The translations under genes and the position numbers were made by a program. The notes under the pieces were generated by a model. It did not search any database. It saw only the letters and a program-made list of their open reading frames with translations, and had not been told where the DNA came from. A DNA stretch of 64,000 nucleotides, taken from Diphasiastrum complanatum (Eukaryota > Streptophyta > Lycopodiopsida > Lycopodiales > Lycopodiaceae). The DNA lies in NCBI GenBank assembly GCA_029204225.1, contig MU831910.1, forward strand, positions 33,177 through 97,176, in the 5' to 3' direction. Positions 1 to 11,253 of this stretch are shown here, one piece after another (the stretch's first letter is position 1; each line of letters begins with the position of its first letter).

Positions 1-614
<614 letters not shown>

Positions 615-616
615 AA

Positions 617-1640
617 GTGAATAGAGCATCAAAGATTATATTCTCTAATCTTGAGATAAACAATTTGTTTCAAGCCACAAAGAGTCTGCTAGCTTTAAAG
701 CTCAATTCTGTAGAAATGCAAGGGAGCTGTCCGAACGCGAAGACCAAAGCTTCAAGGAGTAAAGACCCGAGGACGATGGTCAAATGTTTATTGACTGAAG
801 GATACCCGAACACGAAGAAGGAATGTTCGTGGACCCAGAAAGGCTCAATGGTGAAGACCAAGGTAGAAGAAGACACGAAAGGTGAAGAAAATACGAAGAC
901 CGAAAGGTGGCGGATCTTCATGTCTCAAAGTACAAAGGAGATCAGGAAAGTACAAGAAAGATGTCACTCCTCCATGGACCACTTGGGTACCATTAGAACG
1001 TGCTTAACCAGCCATTCTTGTAGCACCTGATCAGCTTAAACTTGTTCTCTCCATCCATCTATATAAACAGATTGTGGATGAGAGGATATATTGAACATCA
1101 TATAGATGTGTCAAACGTCATATGGATGTCCAAGAAGTCCGCTAGTAAGCGAGACAATCTTTGATTCATGAGAGAGATAGTGTCTCTTACACTGACATGC
1201 TGCGTGGACCTGTCACACAGCGCTCAAGAAATTCATTGATAATACAATAGATGTTATGCAGATGATTTTCTTATCTTGAATGTTTTTGAATGTTATGCAG
1301 ATGATTTTCTTTTCTTGAATGTTGTTGAATGCCTTATTGTCAAATTGTTGTACGTTCGTTAGCAGTTGTTAATTCTTATTCCGCATACTGGTTTTACCTT
1401 GTTGAATGCTACAACAAATATTAAGTAGATTAGCAGTGTATGTCTACTCTTTGGAGGATTGTAGTTCTGTTGTCGTAGGCAGTAGCCTCGCAGACAGAAT
1501 CAAATTTCATTCGGGTTCAAGGAGAATAGTACTAGAGCTTCATTCCAAACGGTGGATTCGGATTCTGAATCCCCTAAAAGCCTCAGGCTCACATCCGAGA
1601 GCTGATATAGCTTAAGAGCTATCAGGTCCAAGAGACAAGC
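617..1640 (+). mobile_element. LTR-like segment of a decayed retroelement
   Basis: Non-coding stretch just before a gag fragment. It has a TATA-like box (CTATATAAAC) near 1058 and a weak match to a tRNA-Met primer site (GCTATCAGGTCC) near 1617. Its part at 748-972 recurs at 1972-2190 on the other side of the gag fragment, as a second LTR would. Element ends and a target duplication were not found, so this is an inference from layout. Confidence 0.35.
748..972 (+). repeat. Direct repeat, copy 1
   Basis: About 225 bp rich in GAAGA-type purine runs, matching 1972-2190 with scattered substitutions. Both copies contain the shared block GGACCCAGAAAGGCTCAATG. Probably the same part of two LTRs. Confidence 0.8.
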
Positions 1641-1687
1641 ATTCAGAACAAGAAACCAAAAAATAGACTGAAGAACAGCTTACAACA

Positions 1688-1936
1688 ATGACATCCATAA
1701 GCAGCATGTAGTCGAAGATCTACACAATCCTCGACTCAGCCAGGTCCAACTTCCTAGCATGGAAGGTGAAGACCTCTCTCATCTTGAAGGGAGAAGGGCT
1801 ATTTCCCTGGGTAGATGGCACCGAAGAAATGCCTACAACCACCGGCAAAGAGCTATGAGAATGGAGAGAAAAGAACGACAAGGAAGTAGCCTTGTTGTCG
1901 TCATCCATCAAAGATACCCTACCTCACGACACTCTC
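1688..1936 (+). pseudogene. Retroelement gag N-terminal fragment
   Basis: Frame starting at the ATG at 1688. After a TAG at 1709 it reads NFLAWKVKTSLILKGEG, then VDGTEEMPTTTGKEL, a TGA, then EWREKNDKEVALLSSSIKD. The WKV and WREKNDKE blocks are typical of the copia Gag (UBN2/DUF4219) N-terminus. Two nonsense codons and loss of everything downstream make it a relic. It is followed at once by the second copy of the flanking direct repeat, so the internal region of the parent element is almost entirely deleted. Confidence 0.65.
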
Positions 1937-1971
1937 TAATGCAAGAGAGATGTGAGATACATTATTTACCA

Positions 1972-2190
1972 GCTTCGAGGAGTGAAGACTCAAGGACGAT
2001 GATCAAATGTTCGTTGACTAAAGGATACTCGAACATGAAGAAAGAATGTTCATGGACCCAGAAAGGCTCAATGGCGAGGACCAAGGCAGAAGAAGACACA
2101 AAAGGTGAAGAAGACACGAAGACCGCAAGGCGGTGGATCTTCACGCCTTAAAGTACAAAGGAGATCGAAAAAGTACAAGGAGGATGTCAC
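1972..2190 (+). repeat. Direct repeat, copy 2
   Basis: Second copy of the 748-972 segment, directly downstream of the gag fragment. It ends about where a truncated 3' LTR would. Confidence 0.8.
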
Positions 2191-3559
2191 TATATGATAT
2201 TGACAACACACATAAAATCAAAACATCAAACTCAAGAGGCTATGCAGTTATCTTTGAGAGGCATGTTTGAGAGAGAGATGTCGAGTGAAGAAAGAGCATC
2301 TTGGGCTGTGGGATGGGATTTCAAATAGCGAAGTTTTCTCTTTTCAAAACAATCATTCTACCATTTTGAAAAAATTGATTTCCTGGAGCTGAAATGATAA
2401 AAAACTATATTTCTAAAAAATTATCAGGCCTATCTTCACAACCAACTTTGCAATAATCCTTTGATTCTCAATAAATGCGACCATCAATTTGTATATTATG
2501 TACTCAAATAGCATCTCAAGAACAACGATGTGCCCAATATCAAATTTCTAATTTTCAATAGTGACCTACTAACTAATTAACACTTTCAACCATAACAACA
2601 AAGCCATATTCCACAATGTGTACAAATCTCGTGATCTAAGAGATCATACTCAAACACCAATGTACAATAGAAAAAAATGAGTGAGATGCCCTCAAGAAGA
2701 CATGGACAAGATGGATAAATATTTCAGTATGTAGCCTCATGTTGAACAAATTGGTGGAGAGCTTGATAAGCTGATGAAACAATCAACATAACCCAAATCA
2801 CATCATGGAATAGATTGAAAACAAAAATGTACCAGTACTAAGTCACCAATGAGTGATGTGACTGCTTATGCAACAAATAGAAAATAGTAATTATGATAGT
2901 GTATCTATTTCAACCCTGCTTCAAACCCCATGTAGAAGCACTTGGAAGACTAGTATACACATTATCCTAGACTTCAAACAATGCAAAGAGCATTCTATTG
3001 AAAACCAACATTGGCATAGTCACATTAGATAGGAAGTGTCAACCAAAAATGATCCCGCATGCCACTACTTTAGAGCATCAATACGCTGATGTAGTGGGTG
3101 GCGTCCATTCAACACCAAACACTACAAGCATCTTTTATGTATTGGCCTCGCCCAATTTTTTTTTAAAATCCTTACTGGGAATAATGGCCTGTGTGCCCGG
3201 CTCCTTCCATAATACGTAATGGATACATGGAATTTTTTTACAAGTACATTACAAAGCATAATAGGAAGTTTGACCTTGACTGACCACTATAAATGTGCCA
3301 CGTGGCAGTCGTACGGACGGGCACATACAGGCAAAAAAAAAAAGTGCAAAATCTGCCTTTGAAGAAAACACATATATTTTTTGCTTTTTAATTTGTCTGA
3401 AAATGGGCATAATATTAATAAGGTATCCATTACTCATAAATTAGTTCACTTATGTTTGCCAACTAAAATTTTTTCAAAAATATAGTCTAATTGAGATACT
3501 CTCAAGTAACTTGTGCTTAAAGTGTAAAAGCCAAAACATTGAGTGAAGGACTGTAAGTG
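2191..3559. other. Intergenic, no gene recognised
   Basis: AT-rich. Short open frames such as 2998-3219 have no recognisable domain. A GCCACGTGGC palindrome lies near 3297. Confidence 0.5.
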
Positions 3560-4490
3560 TCATCTGAGTGCTAAAAACTCATCCAATCTGTAGATTTCGC
3601 AAGAAATCCCAGACATACCTATAAAAAGAGACAAAGCAGTTGGCTCCTCTTTTGCTCTTAGCTGATGAGAAATGAACATCAAAGTGTACAAGTTCAAATG
3701 GTTGCTTTGTCTTGATACTTGATCTAGGAAAAGGCCTTTTGTGTGACTTTGCCAGCACACAAGCTTCACAAGGTAGAAGCTACTTTGATAGTGTCTTTGG
3801 TAGACCAATAGCTTTTCCTTCTTTGACCATAGATTGCATGGCTTTGAAATTGGGATGACCCAATCTCTTGGGCCACAGATCCTCCTGTAGAACCTTGGTC
3901 TCATAAGCAATATCTGAAATGTTAGCACTCTCCCTAGAATCTAGTTTGTACAACTTACCAATTCTAGATCCTCTAGCAATAACGTCATTTTCTCTTGAGA
4001 TTATACACTTGTCAACTTGAAACTTGACATCCAATCCACTATCAAACAGCTGTCCTACACTAATGAGATTCTTGGTCAATCTAGGTACATACAGTATGTC
4101 ATGTAAGCAAAAAGATCTTGATGATGATGCATGCAATGGAATATTACCTATTCCTTCAATCCTACACTCTACATCATTAACAGTATAGATTGACCTTTTT
4201 GCACCTAGATATGGCATGAGATCAGTGAAAGAGTTCCTAGAACTAGACATATGGGAACTAGCCCCACTATCTATCCACCAGACTTCTTCATTCTTAAAAG
4301 GAAAAGATGAAAAAGTAGACATCATTAATGAATCCTCTCTTTCACTCTCTACACCCGCACACTCATCCTCATTAGTAAGGTTACCTTGCTTAGATTGGTT
4401 CTTCTTCTTGAAACAATTTGATGCATAATGTCCTTTCTTGCCACAGAAAAAACACTTGATCTTTGACAGCTTCTTCTTGCCATTCTATCA
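3560..4490 (-). pseudogene. Copia gag-protease-preintegrase fragment
   Basis: Reading from 4490 down, a zinc knuckle is visible (CFFCGKKGHYASNC, CX2CX4HX4C), then an acidic linker, then the retropepsin active site WWIDSGASSHM. The conserved KNLISVGQL and GKLYKLD blocks follow, then RLGHPNFKAM of the GAG-pre-integrase domain. One frame is open over about 4490-3780. Below 3928 the family match continues in another frame, so there is at least one frameshift before the fragment stops near 3560. Integrase, reverse transcriptase and LTRs are absent. The piece at 15604-15960 comes from the same family (shared GKLYKLD-ESANI block). Confidence 0.85.
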
Positions 4491-5225
4491 CAAACAAAGA
4501 TTCTTTATCACTATAGGCTCGGAATCACTGAGAATTAACTGTATGATCTGTGATTCAGCCAAAAAAAACTCATTGCATCCTTGTTATCACTAAGAAACAA
4601 GGTCCAAAGTTGGTTTTTGTCAAGAAACACGGAGACAGACAGCGATTTTGAGTTGGTCAACCAAAGTTTCTGCCTGCAGGAGAGGCATAAGCCTTCTTTA
4701 CTGCCTAAATAGGAATTTGCTATGAATTTCCACTCAGAAACTGCCAGCATCAGACAACGATTTCCACAAGGAAAAATCCTAGCTGCAAATCGCTGTCCCA
4801 GTTGGTCTACTACAACTTTAACAGTTACCAAAAGCTAGCAAAATTCTATATTGTTTTGTGAAAAACTATAGCATTCAATATACACCTTCTCGAAGAGAAT
4901 TTCTGCAACAAGAAATTGATTACATCCCAAACTCGCTCTTTGTTGTTAGTAGGTAGAGATCACAAACACTATTAGACTACCAAGGAATTCATTGTCTCCA
5001 AGGTCAATGGTTGCAATATAGCAATTACATGGAGTGGTGATTGGGAGCATGATGAAGACTAGAAAATTGCTAGTATAGTGACATGAATGCTCACCACATA
5101 TGATCATTTCAAATTGAAAGAGATACAATACAAACTGCTCCCTTAGGCCAATAAACTGGAAGGTGGAATAGCAAGTCTGTTATACCTAAAAAAGATCCTT
5201 TGCATAGTTGAAGAGGTTAGGATAA
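4491..5225. other. No gene recognised
   Basis: The match to the copia fragment stops abruptly at about 4490. The 98-residue minus frame at 4535-4831 shows no family motif; it could be retroelement leader sequence. Confidence 0.4.
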
Positions 5226-5390
5226 CTCTCGAATTTGTCGCTTGTTGCACTTGAAGTTGATAGCACAAGCTTCATCAAATTGAATAAGGGTAATAAAGAG
5301 ACGGATGTCAACATCAGTAAAGGTATTACCAATGAGTTAGCGATGCTTTTCAAACAGGCTTTCAATGACGACGAGCTCAAGATGAATACG
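5226..5390 (+). other. Open frame cut by the gypsy insertion
   Basis: A 55-codon open frame (SFIKLNKGNKETDVN, then LFKQAFNDDELKMNT) ends exactly at the gypsy 5' LTR. The original downstream sequence now lies inverted just below 11713; joined on paper, it would add about a dozen codons and then a stop. Upstream, TAA at 5223 closes the frame. No family recognised. It may be a terminal exon scrap or chance. Confidence 0.2.
5386..5390 (+). repeat. Target-site duplication ATACG (left)
   Basis: Five bases directly before the gypsy 5' LTR. The partner is CGTAT at 11714-11718, the reverse complement, because that side has been inverted. Confidence 0.8.
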
Positions 5391-5855
5391 AGTTACGGAC
5401 TACAATATACAGGCCTACTGGGCTACTCTGCATATATTTCGCAAGCCTCTTTACATTTACTTTTGGTTGTGTATATTTCTGGTTACGCATTTTGTATTAG
5501 TCATGTACAGGCCTTAGAGCCTTTTTATATGCTTATGACCCGCACTGGGTCCTTTTTTATGACATTGACTGGCCTTGGGCCCTTATTATATGGTTATATG
5601 TGGAGTGGGGGCCCGTAGGAGGGCGCACTATTTTTCCTCCACATTTTGCCTCCCTGTACTTTTGAATTCCTATTTTAGGGTTCATTGGTAGGGTATTTAT
5701 AGGGGAATTTGTACACTCATTTTTCAGATTATTGATTGGTATTGCTTGGGCTCTTCGTGGGAGAACCTATTGTCTTGTCTATTGCTTGTAGGGCTTTAGT
5801 CTATTGCTGTCTTTTATGCTTCATTGATTCAACACCTGAGATTTTGATCATAACT
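5391..5855 (+). repeat. Gypsy 5' LTR, 465 bp
   Basis: Begins AGTTACGG and ends ATAACT, so its termini are AGTTA/TAACT rather than the usual TG/CA. A TATA-like TATTTATAGG lies near 5695. The ends are fixed by the adjoining primer site, the purine tract before the 3' copy and the ATACG duplication. Confidence 0.88.
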
Positions 5856-5867
5856 TGGTATCAGAGC
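5856..5867 (+). other. Primer binding site, initiator tRNA-Met
   Basis: TGGTATCAGAGC immediately after the LTR, the standard complement of the plant initiator tRNA-Met 3' end. Confidence 0.93.
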
Positions 5868-6539
5868 ACTTTCCTGATTGCTGAATTTCTTCAGCAACAT
5901 TCAGCACAGTTTGGAGGAGGACCAACTCCCATCAGAGCATTTTCCTTGGCGGAGCTTTAGTAGATAGTTAGCGGAAGTACTTTTGCTAAATTTGGCGGCC
6001 GGAATTTTTTTTTTTTTTTTGGGCAGATTATTTCCGGCGCCCAAGTTCCAAATCCTTTTCCCTCTTTTTTTTTTAATCCTCCATTTGATTCAGGGAAAGG
6101 ATTCTCAGCCATCTTTTCAGCATTGATTGGAGGCTGTCCAGCGCCCTACTTCATCACATTTTTCAGCCATTGTTCCAGCAGAGTTTCAGCCATATTTCAG
6201 TTTTGATTGGAGGCTGTCCATCGCCCTATTTCATCACGTTTTCCACAGATTTCCAGCCATATTTTCAGCATTGATTGGAGGGTGTCCAGCGCCCACTTTC
6301 ATTCTCCTTGTGGTCACATTTTCTAGCCAGCTCTTTGCACACGCTTGGAGCTTTATTGAGAGGTATCTTTGTTGGTTTTTCCTTGCTTTCCACACCTTTT
6401 CTTGACATTTGTCATTTCCTTTCTTACTCTTAGTGTCGTTTGTGTACCTAAAGTGTATTTGGGGTAACGACAAAAGTCCGCTCCCTCCTCCGATATTAAG
6501 CTTTTCTTACACTCTCTTCACTTCCTGCATTCCTTGACC

Positions 6540-7699
6540 ATGGATACTTCCCCTACATCTTCTGAGTCTCGCATACCGTCTTCCACTTACCTTGACAAAG
6601 CACGACGTGAATTTCGAGATCATCTTAGGGAAGCCATGATTGATGTACGCACAAATTTACACCAGGAGTTACGAGAGACGTTCACTGCTCTTTCTGCCCA
6701 GATTGCTACACTATCATTACAGTCCAATGTTTTTCCACTATCTCCACATGTTCCCCCACAGCGTACATTTCCACCACCTGAGACTCCTTCAATCTTCTGG
6801 TCCTTTGCCATGAGACTTTAAGGATAAGGTTCAGCTTACTGTGTATTTTGGGTCATCCGATGGGAATGAACTCAAGAATTGGTATTCTAAGCTTGAGACC
6901 TACTTCTTTATGTTTCCTAAGACTGACAATCAGCGGATTAATTTGGCTGCTTTACATTTGGAGGGCCGTGCTACTACTTGGTGGCGCATGTTTCGCCAGA
7001 CGGCTTCACACCCTGGCCTTGCTAGTTGGACTCAGTGGCTTATTCGACAACGCGATATCTTTCGCTCACACTGGTGACTTGGCTGCTTATACGACACGGT
7101 TTACAGAGCTTTCCTATCTATTCCCAAATATTTCTACATTGGAGCTCATCTCTCGATACGTTGCTAGTCTACGAGGCGCACTCAGGTATGATGTTTCTAC
7201 TTTTTTTCCACTCACTCTTTCTCACGCCATCTCCCTTGCTACCACATTGCAGCACAAGTACTCTCCCATCTCTTCCTCTGTTTCTCATCCTCTGCGTCCT
7301 TTCACATGTCCTATTTTTTCCTCTCCATCCTCTGCTAGTCCCACATCTATCAGTTCACCTTCATCCACTCTTCCTTCTGCACCACGTCCTCCTTTTTCTC
7401 CTCGTCTTGTTTTTGTTCGTCGCTACTCATAGCCTGAGATGTCGGAGATCCGTGAGAAGCGCTTATGTTTCAAATGTAAGAGTCCTGATCATATCGCCTG
7501 TGATTGCCGACAGCCTGCCACTGCTATTGCCGTCTATTTCCATGATGCTGACACACCTGATGATAGTCCTGATTCTGCCATATGCCTTCATATTCTTGAT
7601 GATGACCCACCTGTTGATCAGTTTGCCACACCCACTGAGCTTGTTCCTGATCCCCCTGATCTAGCTGTATGCCATGCTCAGCTTGCTTATGCTACTTAG
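6540..7699 (+). pseudogene. Gypsy gag with zinc knuckle
   Basis: The start is the ATG at 6540 (MDTSPTSSESRIPS). The frame shifts near 6800 and again near 7060. Between the shifts the capsid-like region reads SSDGNELKNWYSKLETYF and LHLEGRATTWWRMF, typical of the Retrotrans_gag domain. After a serine/proline-rich linker and an in-frame TAG at 7430, a zinc knuckle CFKCKSPDHIACDC (CX2CX4HX4C) starts near 7469. The frame closes with TAG at 7697. Not functional as it stands. Confidence 0.88.
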
Positions 7700-8218
7700 G
7701 CCGGTAAGCTGGGTCCACGCCATATCCGTCTTCGCGTACGTATCACTGGTCGGGAGTTTATTGCCCTTGTTGACATGGGTAGCACTCACTCGTATCTCAA
7801 CAGTCATATTACTACACACATTCGTGCTATGCCAGTCACTATGCCTCATCCCCTGCATGTTGAGGTTGCCAGCGCACACTCTTTTTCTAGCACGCAGATG
7901 TATCAACAACTTTCATATCGGATTGGAGACTTCCTTGGTCAGGCAGATTTTCATATTATTCCACTTACACGGTACGATCTTATCCTCGGTGCTGATTGGT
8001 TTGCATCCCTTGGTGCGGTTACAGTAGACCTCCAACAGCAGACATTCACATTCTCTCATGATGGTACTCAGCATATATTTTCTGGTATTGATTCTCGGTA
8101 GGACTATAAGCTTATTTCCGAGAAGCAGTTCATACGGAGCCTCCCAAAGGCCCACTGTATGGCTATTCTTTATGTTCAGCCAATTCAGCCTATTGCGGAT
8201 GCACCACCTTTTCCATAG
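7700..8218 (+). pseudogene. Gypsy aspartic protease region
   Basis: Same frame as the zinc knuckle. The active site reads FIALVDMGSTHSYLN: the catalytic Asp and following Gly are present, but the usual Thr/Ser between them is Met. The flap and second half follow (HIIPLTRYDLILGADWF, the typical DxILGxDWL block). TAG codons at 8099 and 8216 interrupt the polyprotein. The Met substitution would probably impair catalysis, which is an inference. Confidence 0.85.
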
Positions 8219-9350
8219 GTATTTTCTGAACTGTTGCATGAATTTGAGCATGTTTTTAGAGAGACGACTCAGTTACCACCTTTACCAGATGTCAACCACC
8301 ATATAGACCTTGTTTCCTCTGCATCACCTCCTTCTCGTCCTCATTTTCGTATGTCTATTGTTGAGTGCGAGGAAGTCCAGCGTCAAGTGTTTGATTTATT
8401 ACATCAAGGCCTTATTTTTCCTAGCCACAGTCCTTTTGGTGCTCCTGTTTTACTTGTTGATAAGAAGGATGGTACTAAATGTCTATGTATAGATTATCAT
8501 GCTTTAAATAAACTTACTATTCGTAATCAGTACCCTATCCCTCATATGGATGACCTGTTTGACCAGTTAGGCCAAGCCAAGATCTTTTCTAAACTTGACC
8601 TTCGTTCTGATTATCACCATATTTGTATGCATCCTCCTGATGAGCACAAGACAACTTTCCGTACCCACTTTCGTCTGTATGAGTTTCGTGTACTTCCTTT
8701 TGGTGTTACCAATGGCCCACCCACTTTTTAGAATGTCATGAATAACATCTTTCGTCCTCTGCTTGGAAAGTGTGTCATTGTTTATTTTGACGATATCCTT
8801 ATTTATAGCACCAATCTCTCTCTTCATGTTCAGCACGTTGGTTCTATTTTTGTTTTGTTAGTTACTCATCATCTGTATGCTAAACATTCTAAATGTTCTT
8901 TTGTTGTTGTACAAATCAAGTTTTTGGGCTTCTTTGTTACTAATGGTACTATTCGTCTCGACCCTCGTAAGGTCCATTCTATTCTTTGCATCTCCTTTGC
9001 ATGCTCTGTTGAAAAAAGAAACTTCGTTTGCTTGGACTCCCGCATGTCAGTCAACTTTTGATACTTTGAAGGTTAAGCTTACCACTGCCCCTGTTTTATG
9101 TCTTCCAGATTTTTCCCAGCGTTTTGCTGTTGAGACTGATGCTAGTTCCACAGGATTAGGTGCTTTGTTACGTCATCGTCAGTGTGTTATTGCATATGAA
9201 TCTCATCGTCTTCATTCGTATGAGCAGCCCTATTCCACTCATGAAAAAGAGCTGCTTGCTATTATTTTTGCTTTAAAGAAGTGGCGTCATTATCTGTATC
9301 ATGTTCCGTTTGATGTTTTTACTGATCACCAGTCACTTCGTTATTTGTAA
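8219..9350 (+). pseudogene. Gypsy reverse transcriptase and RNase H
   Basis: RT blocks appear in order: [33 protein letters not shown], the [10 protein letters not shown] palm block, then TAG at 8729 inside TNGPPTF-NVM where Gln is usual, then the catalytic YFDDILIYS. Near 8980 the frame jumps and the expected RT thumb/connection (roughly 40-50 residues) is missing. RNase H follows in another frame with FAVETDASSTGLGALL, YSTHEKELLAII and FTDHQSLRYL, ending in TAA at 9348. The catalytic residues are recognisable, but the protein is split. Confidence 0.9.
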
Positions 9351-11015
9351 ACACAAAAGGATCTTAGTGATAGTCAGTATCGTTGGCTTCAGTTTTTACA
9401 GTCCTTTCATTTTGATATTCATTATAATTCTGGTAAAAGTAACGTTGTTGCTGATGCTTTGTCTCGTTTACCTGCTCTTACTTACAGTCTTGTTATGTAT
9501 CCCCACTCTTGGTATGATGATCTTCCTCAGGCTTATGCCATATGTCCAGACTTTCGTGATGTTATGTCGTTTGCCTCTCGTCCTTCCTCTCACCCTCACC
9601 AGGTTTATTCCATTGTTAATCATCATTTGTTTCACTATGGTTCGTTATGTATTCCCAACACTCTCGACATACGTCCACAGCTCCTTCTTGATGCCCATTC
9701 ATCTCCTGTTGGTGGCCATTTTGGTTTTCAGAAGTCCTTGTTCTGTTTGAAAGAACATTTTTATTGGCCTTCCATGAAGCGTGAACTTTCCCACCTTATT
9801 CATACTTGTGATTTTTGCCTTCGTAACAAGTATTCCCGTGAAAAACCTGGCGGTCTCCTTCAAAGTTGGCCTATTCCTTCCTGCCAGTGGACTGATATAT
9901 CTATGGACTTCATTTTAGGTCTTCCCCGTACTCAGCATGGTCATGACTCTTGTTTGGTGGTAGTTGATAGGTTTTTTAAACAAGCTCATTTCATACCAGT
10001 CAGACGTACTATTACAGCAGAGCAGTGTGGTCGTATATTTATTTATGAGATTTTTCGCTTACATGGTCTCCCACGATCTATACTTACTGATCGGGATACC
10101 AAGTTTACATCAGGTTTTTGGACAAAGCTTATGCATATCTTGGATGTTAGGATACTTATGGGCACTGCTTATCATTCTTCTGCGGATGGTCAGTCTGAGA
10201 TTATTAACCGGGTATTGGAGGATTATTTACGATATTATGTTTCTCCTTTTGGTCGTGATTGGGATCAGCATTTATGTTTGGCTGAGTATAGTTATAACAG
10301 TTATGTTAGTTCCAGCACAAGTGTTTCTCCTTTCCTGCTTGCTCATGGATACTCACCAGTTCTACCCGGTATACCTGCTCCTCCAGATGATGCACCTGTT
10401 ACTATTTCATCTTATCTTTCGAGTGCTCGGGAGATTATTACTAGAGCTGCTACTCATTTACAGCATATTCAGCAGTGGTACAAGACCATTGTTGATCGTC
10501 ATCGGTGCCATGTTGAGTTTGCAGAGGGAGATACTGTTTTTCTTCGGTTACGCTTTGCTCGCCATCGTTTTGTACAGGGTCTTGCTTCTACTGAGAAGCT
10601 TGCGCCGCGCTATTATGGGCCTTTTCATATTCTTGAGCACCACAGTCCAGTTACATATCGTCTTGAATTACCTGCTGCTACTCGGGCTTGTGATAACTTT
10701 CATGTCAGTTTATTACGTGCTACTATTGAGGACGATGCTCCTCGAGATTCCTCACATCCTACAAATCCAGAGCTTTTTCCATTCCGGCCAGCTGCTATTT
10801 TACAGGTGCGCTTATTGCATAGTCGTCGCCATCGGCAGGTTCTGTTTTTGGTCCAGTGGGATGGTCGTCCTATTAATGAGGCTACTTGGGAGCCCATTGA
10901 TGTTTTTTATCATACCCCTATCCTGGCTGATCAGGCTCGATCACTTGCAGCTACCATTGCTTCTTGGGATGGTCTGGCTTCTCTTGATGTTCCTTTCTCA
11001 AATGGGATATCTTGA
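9351..11015 (+). pseudogene. Gypsy integrase with chromodomain-like C-terminus
   Basis: Continues the RNase H frame after the TAA at 9348. From 9459 it is open for 518 codons, the best preserved part of the element. An HHCC-type zinc finger is seen (HFGFQKS, then HTCDFCLRNK). The catalytic triad is Asp in WTDISMDFI, Asp in LTDRDTKF and Glu in GQSEIINR. The GPY-like block APRYYGPFHIL follows, then a chromodomain-like end (ILQVRLLHSRR, FLVQWDGRPINEATWEP). In chromoviruses this tail guides integration to marked chromatin. The stop is TGA at 11013. Confidence 0.92.
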
Positions 11016-11081
11016 TGCAATATTTTTCTCTGGCACTGGTTCTTATCTTATTTTGCCTACATTGGGGGCAATGTTCTTTAT

Positions 11082-11091
11082 AGCCAGGGAG
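11082..11091 (+). other. Polypurine tract
   Basis: AGCCAGGGAG immediately before the 3' LTR start at 11092; the expected site of plus-strand priming. Confidence 0.6.
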
Positions 11092-11253
11092 AGTTACGGA
11101 CTACAGGATACAGGCCTACTGGGCTACTCTACATATATTCTGTAGGCCTCTTTACATTTACTATTGGTTATGTATATTTCTGGTTACGCATTTTATATTA
11201 GTCATGTACAGGCCTTAGAGCCTTTATATATGCTTATGACCCGCACTGGGTCC
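11092..11253 (+). repeat. Gypsy 3' LTR, first 162 bp
   Basis: Matches 5391-5552 with about 11 differences. The match ends at GGGTCC, the left breakpoint of the inversion. Confidence 0.9.

Noticed and set aside
7026-7664. 212-codon hydrophobic frame resembling a membrane protein
   Set aside because: Out-of-frame reading of the gypsy gag, which has a clear zinc knuckle in another frame.
9964-11145. 393-codon hydrophobic plus-strand frame
   Set aside because: It is the shifted-frame shadow of the gypsy integrase; its Leu/Ile richness comes from T-rich codons of the real frame.
5391-11253. Endogenous pararetrovirus or envelope-bearing retrovirus
   Set aside because: Element order, LTRs, integrase and chromodomain-like tail fit a Ty3/gypsy retrotransposon; no movement, coat or envelope gene was seen.
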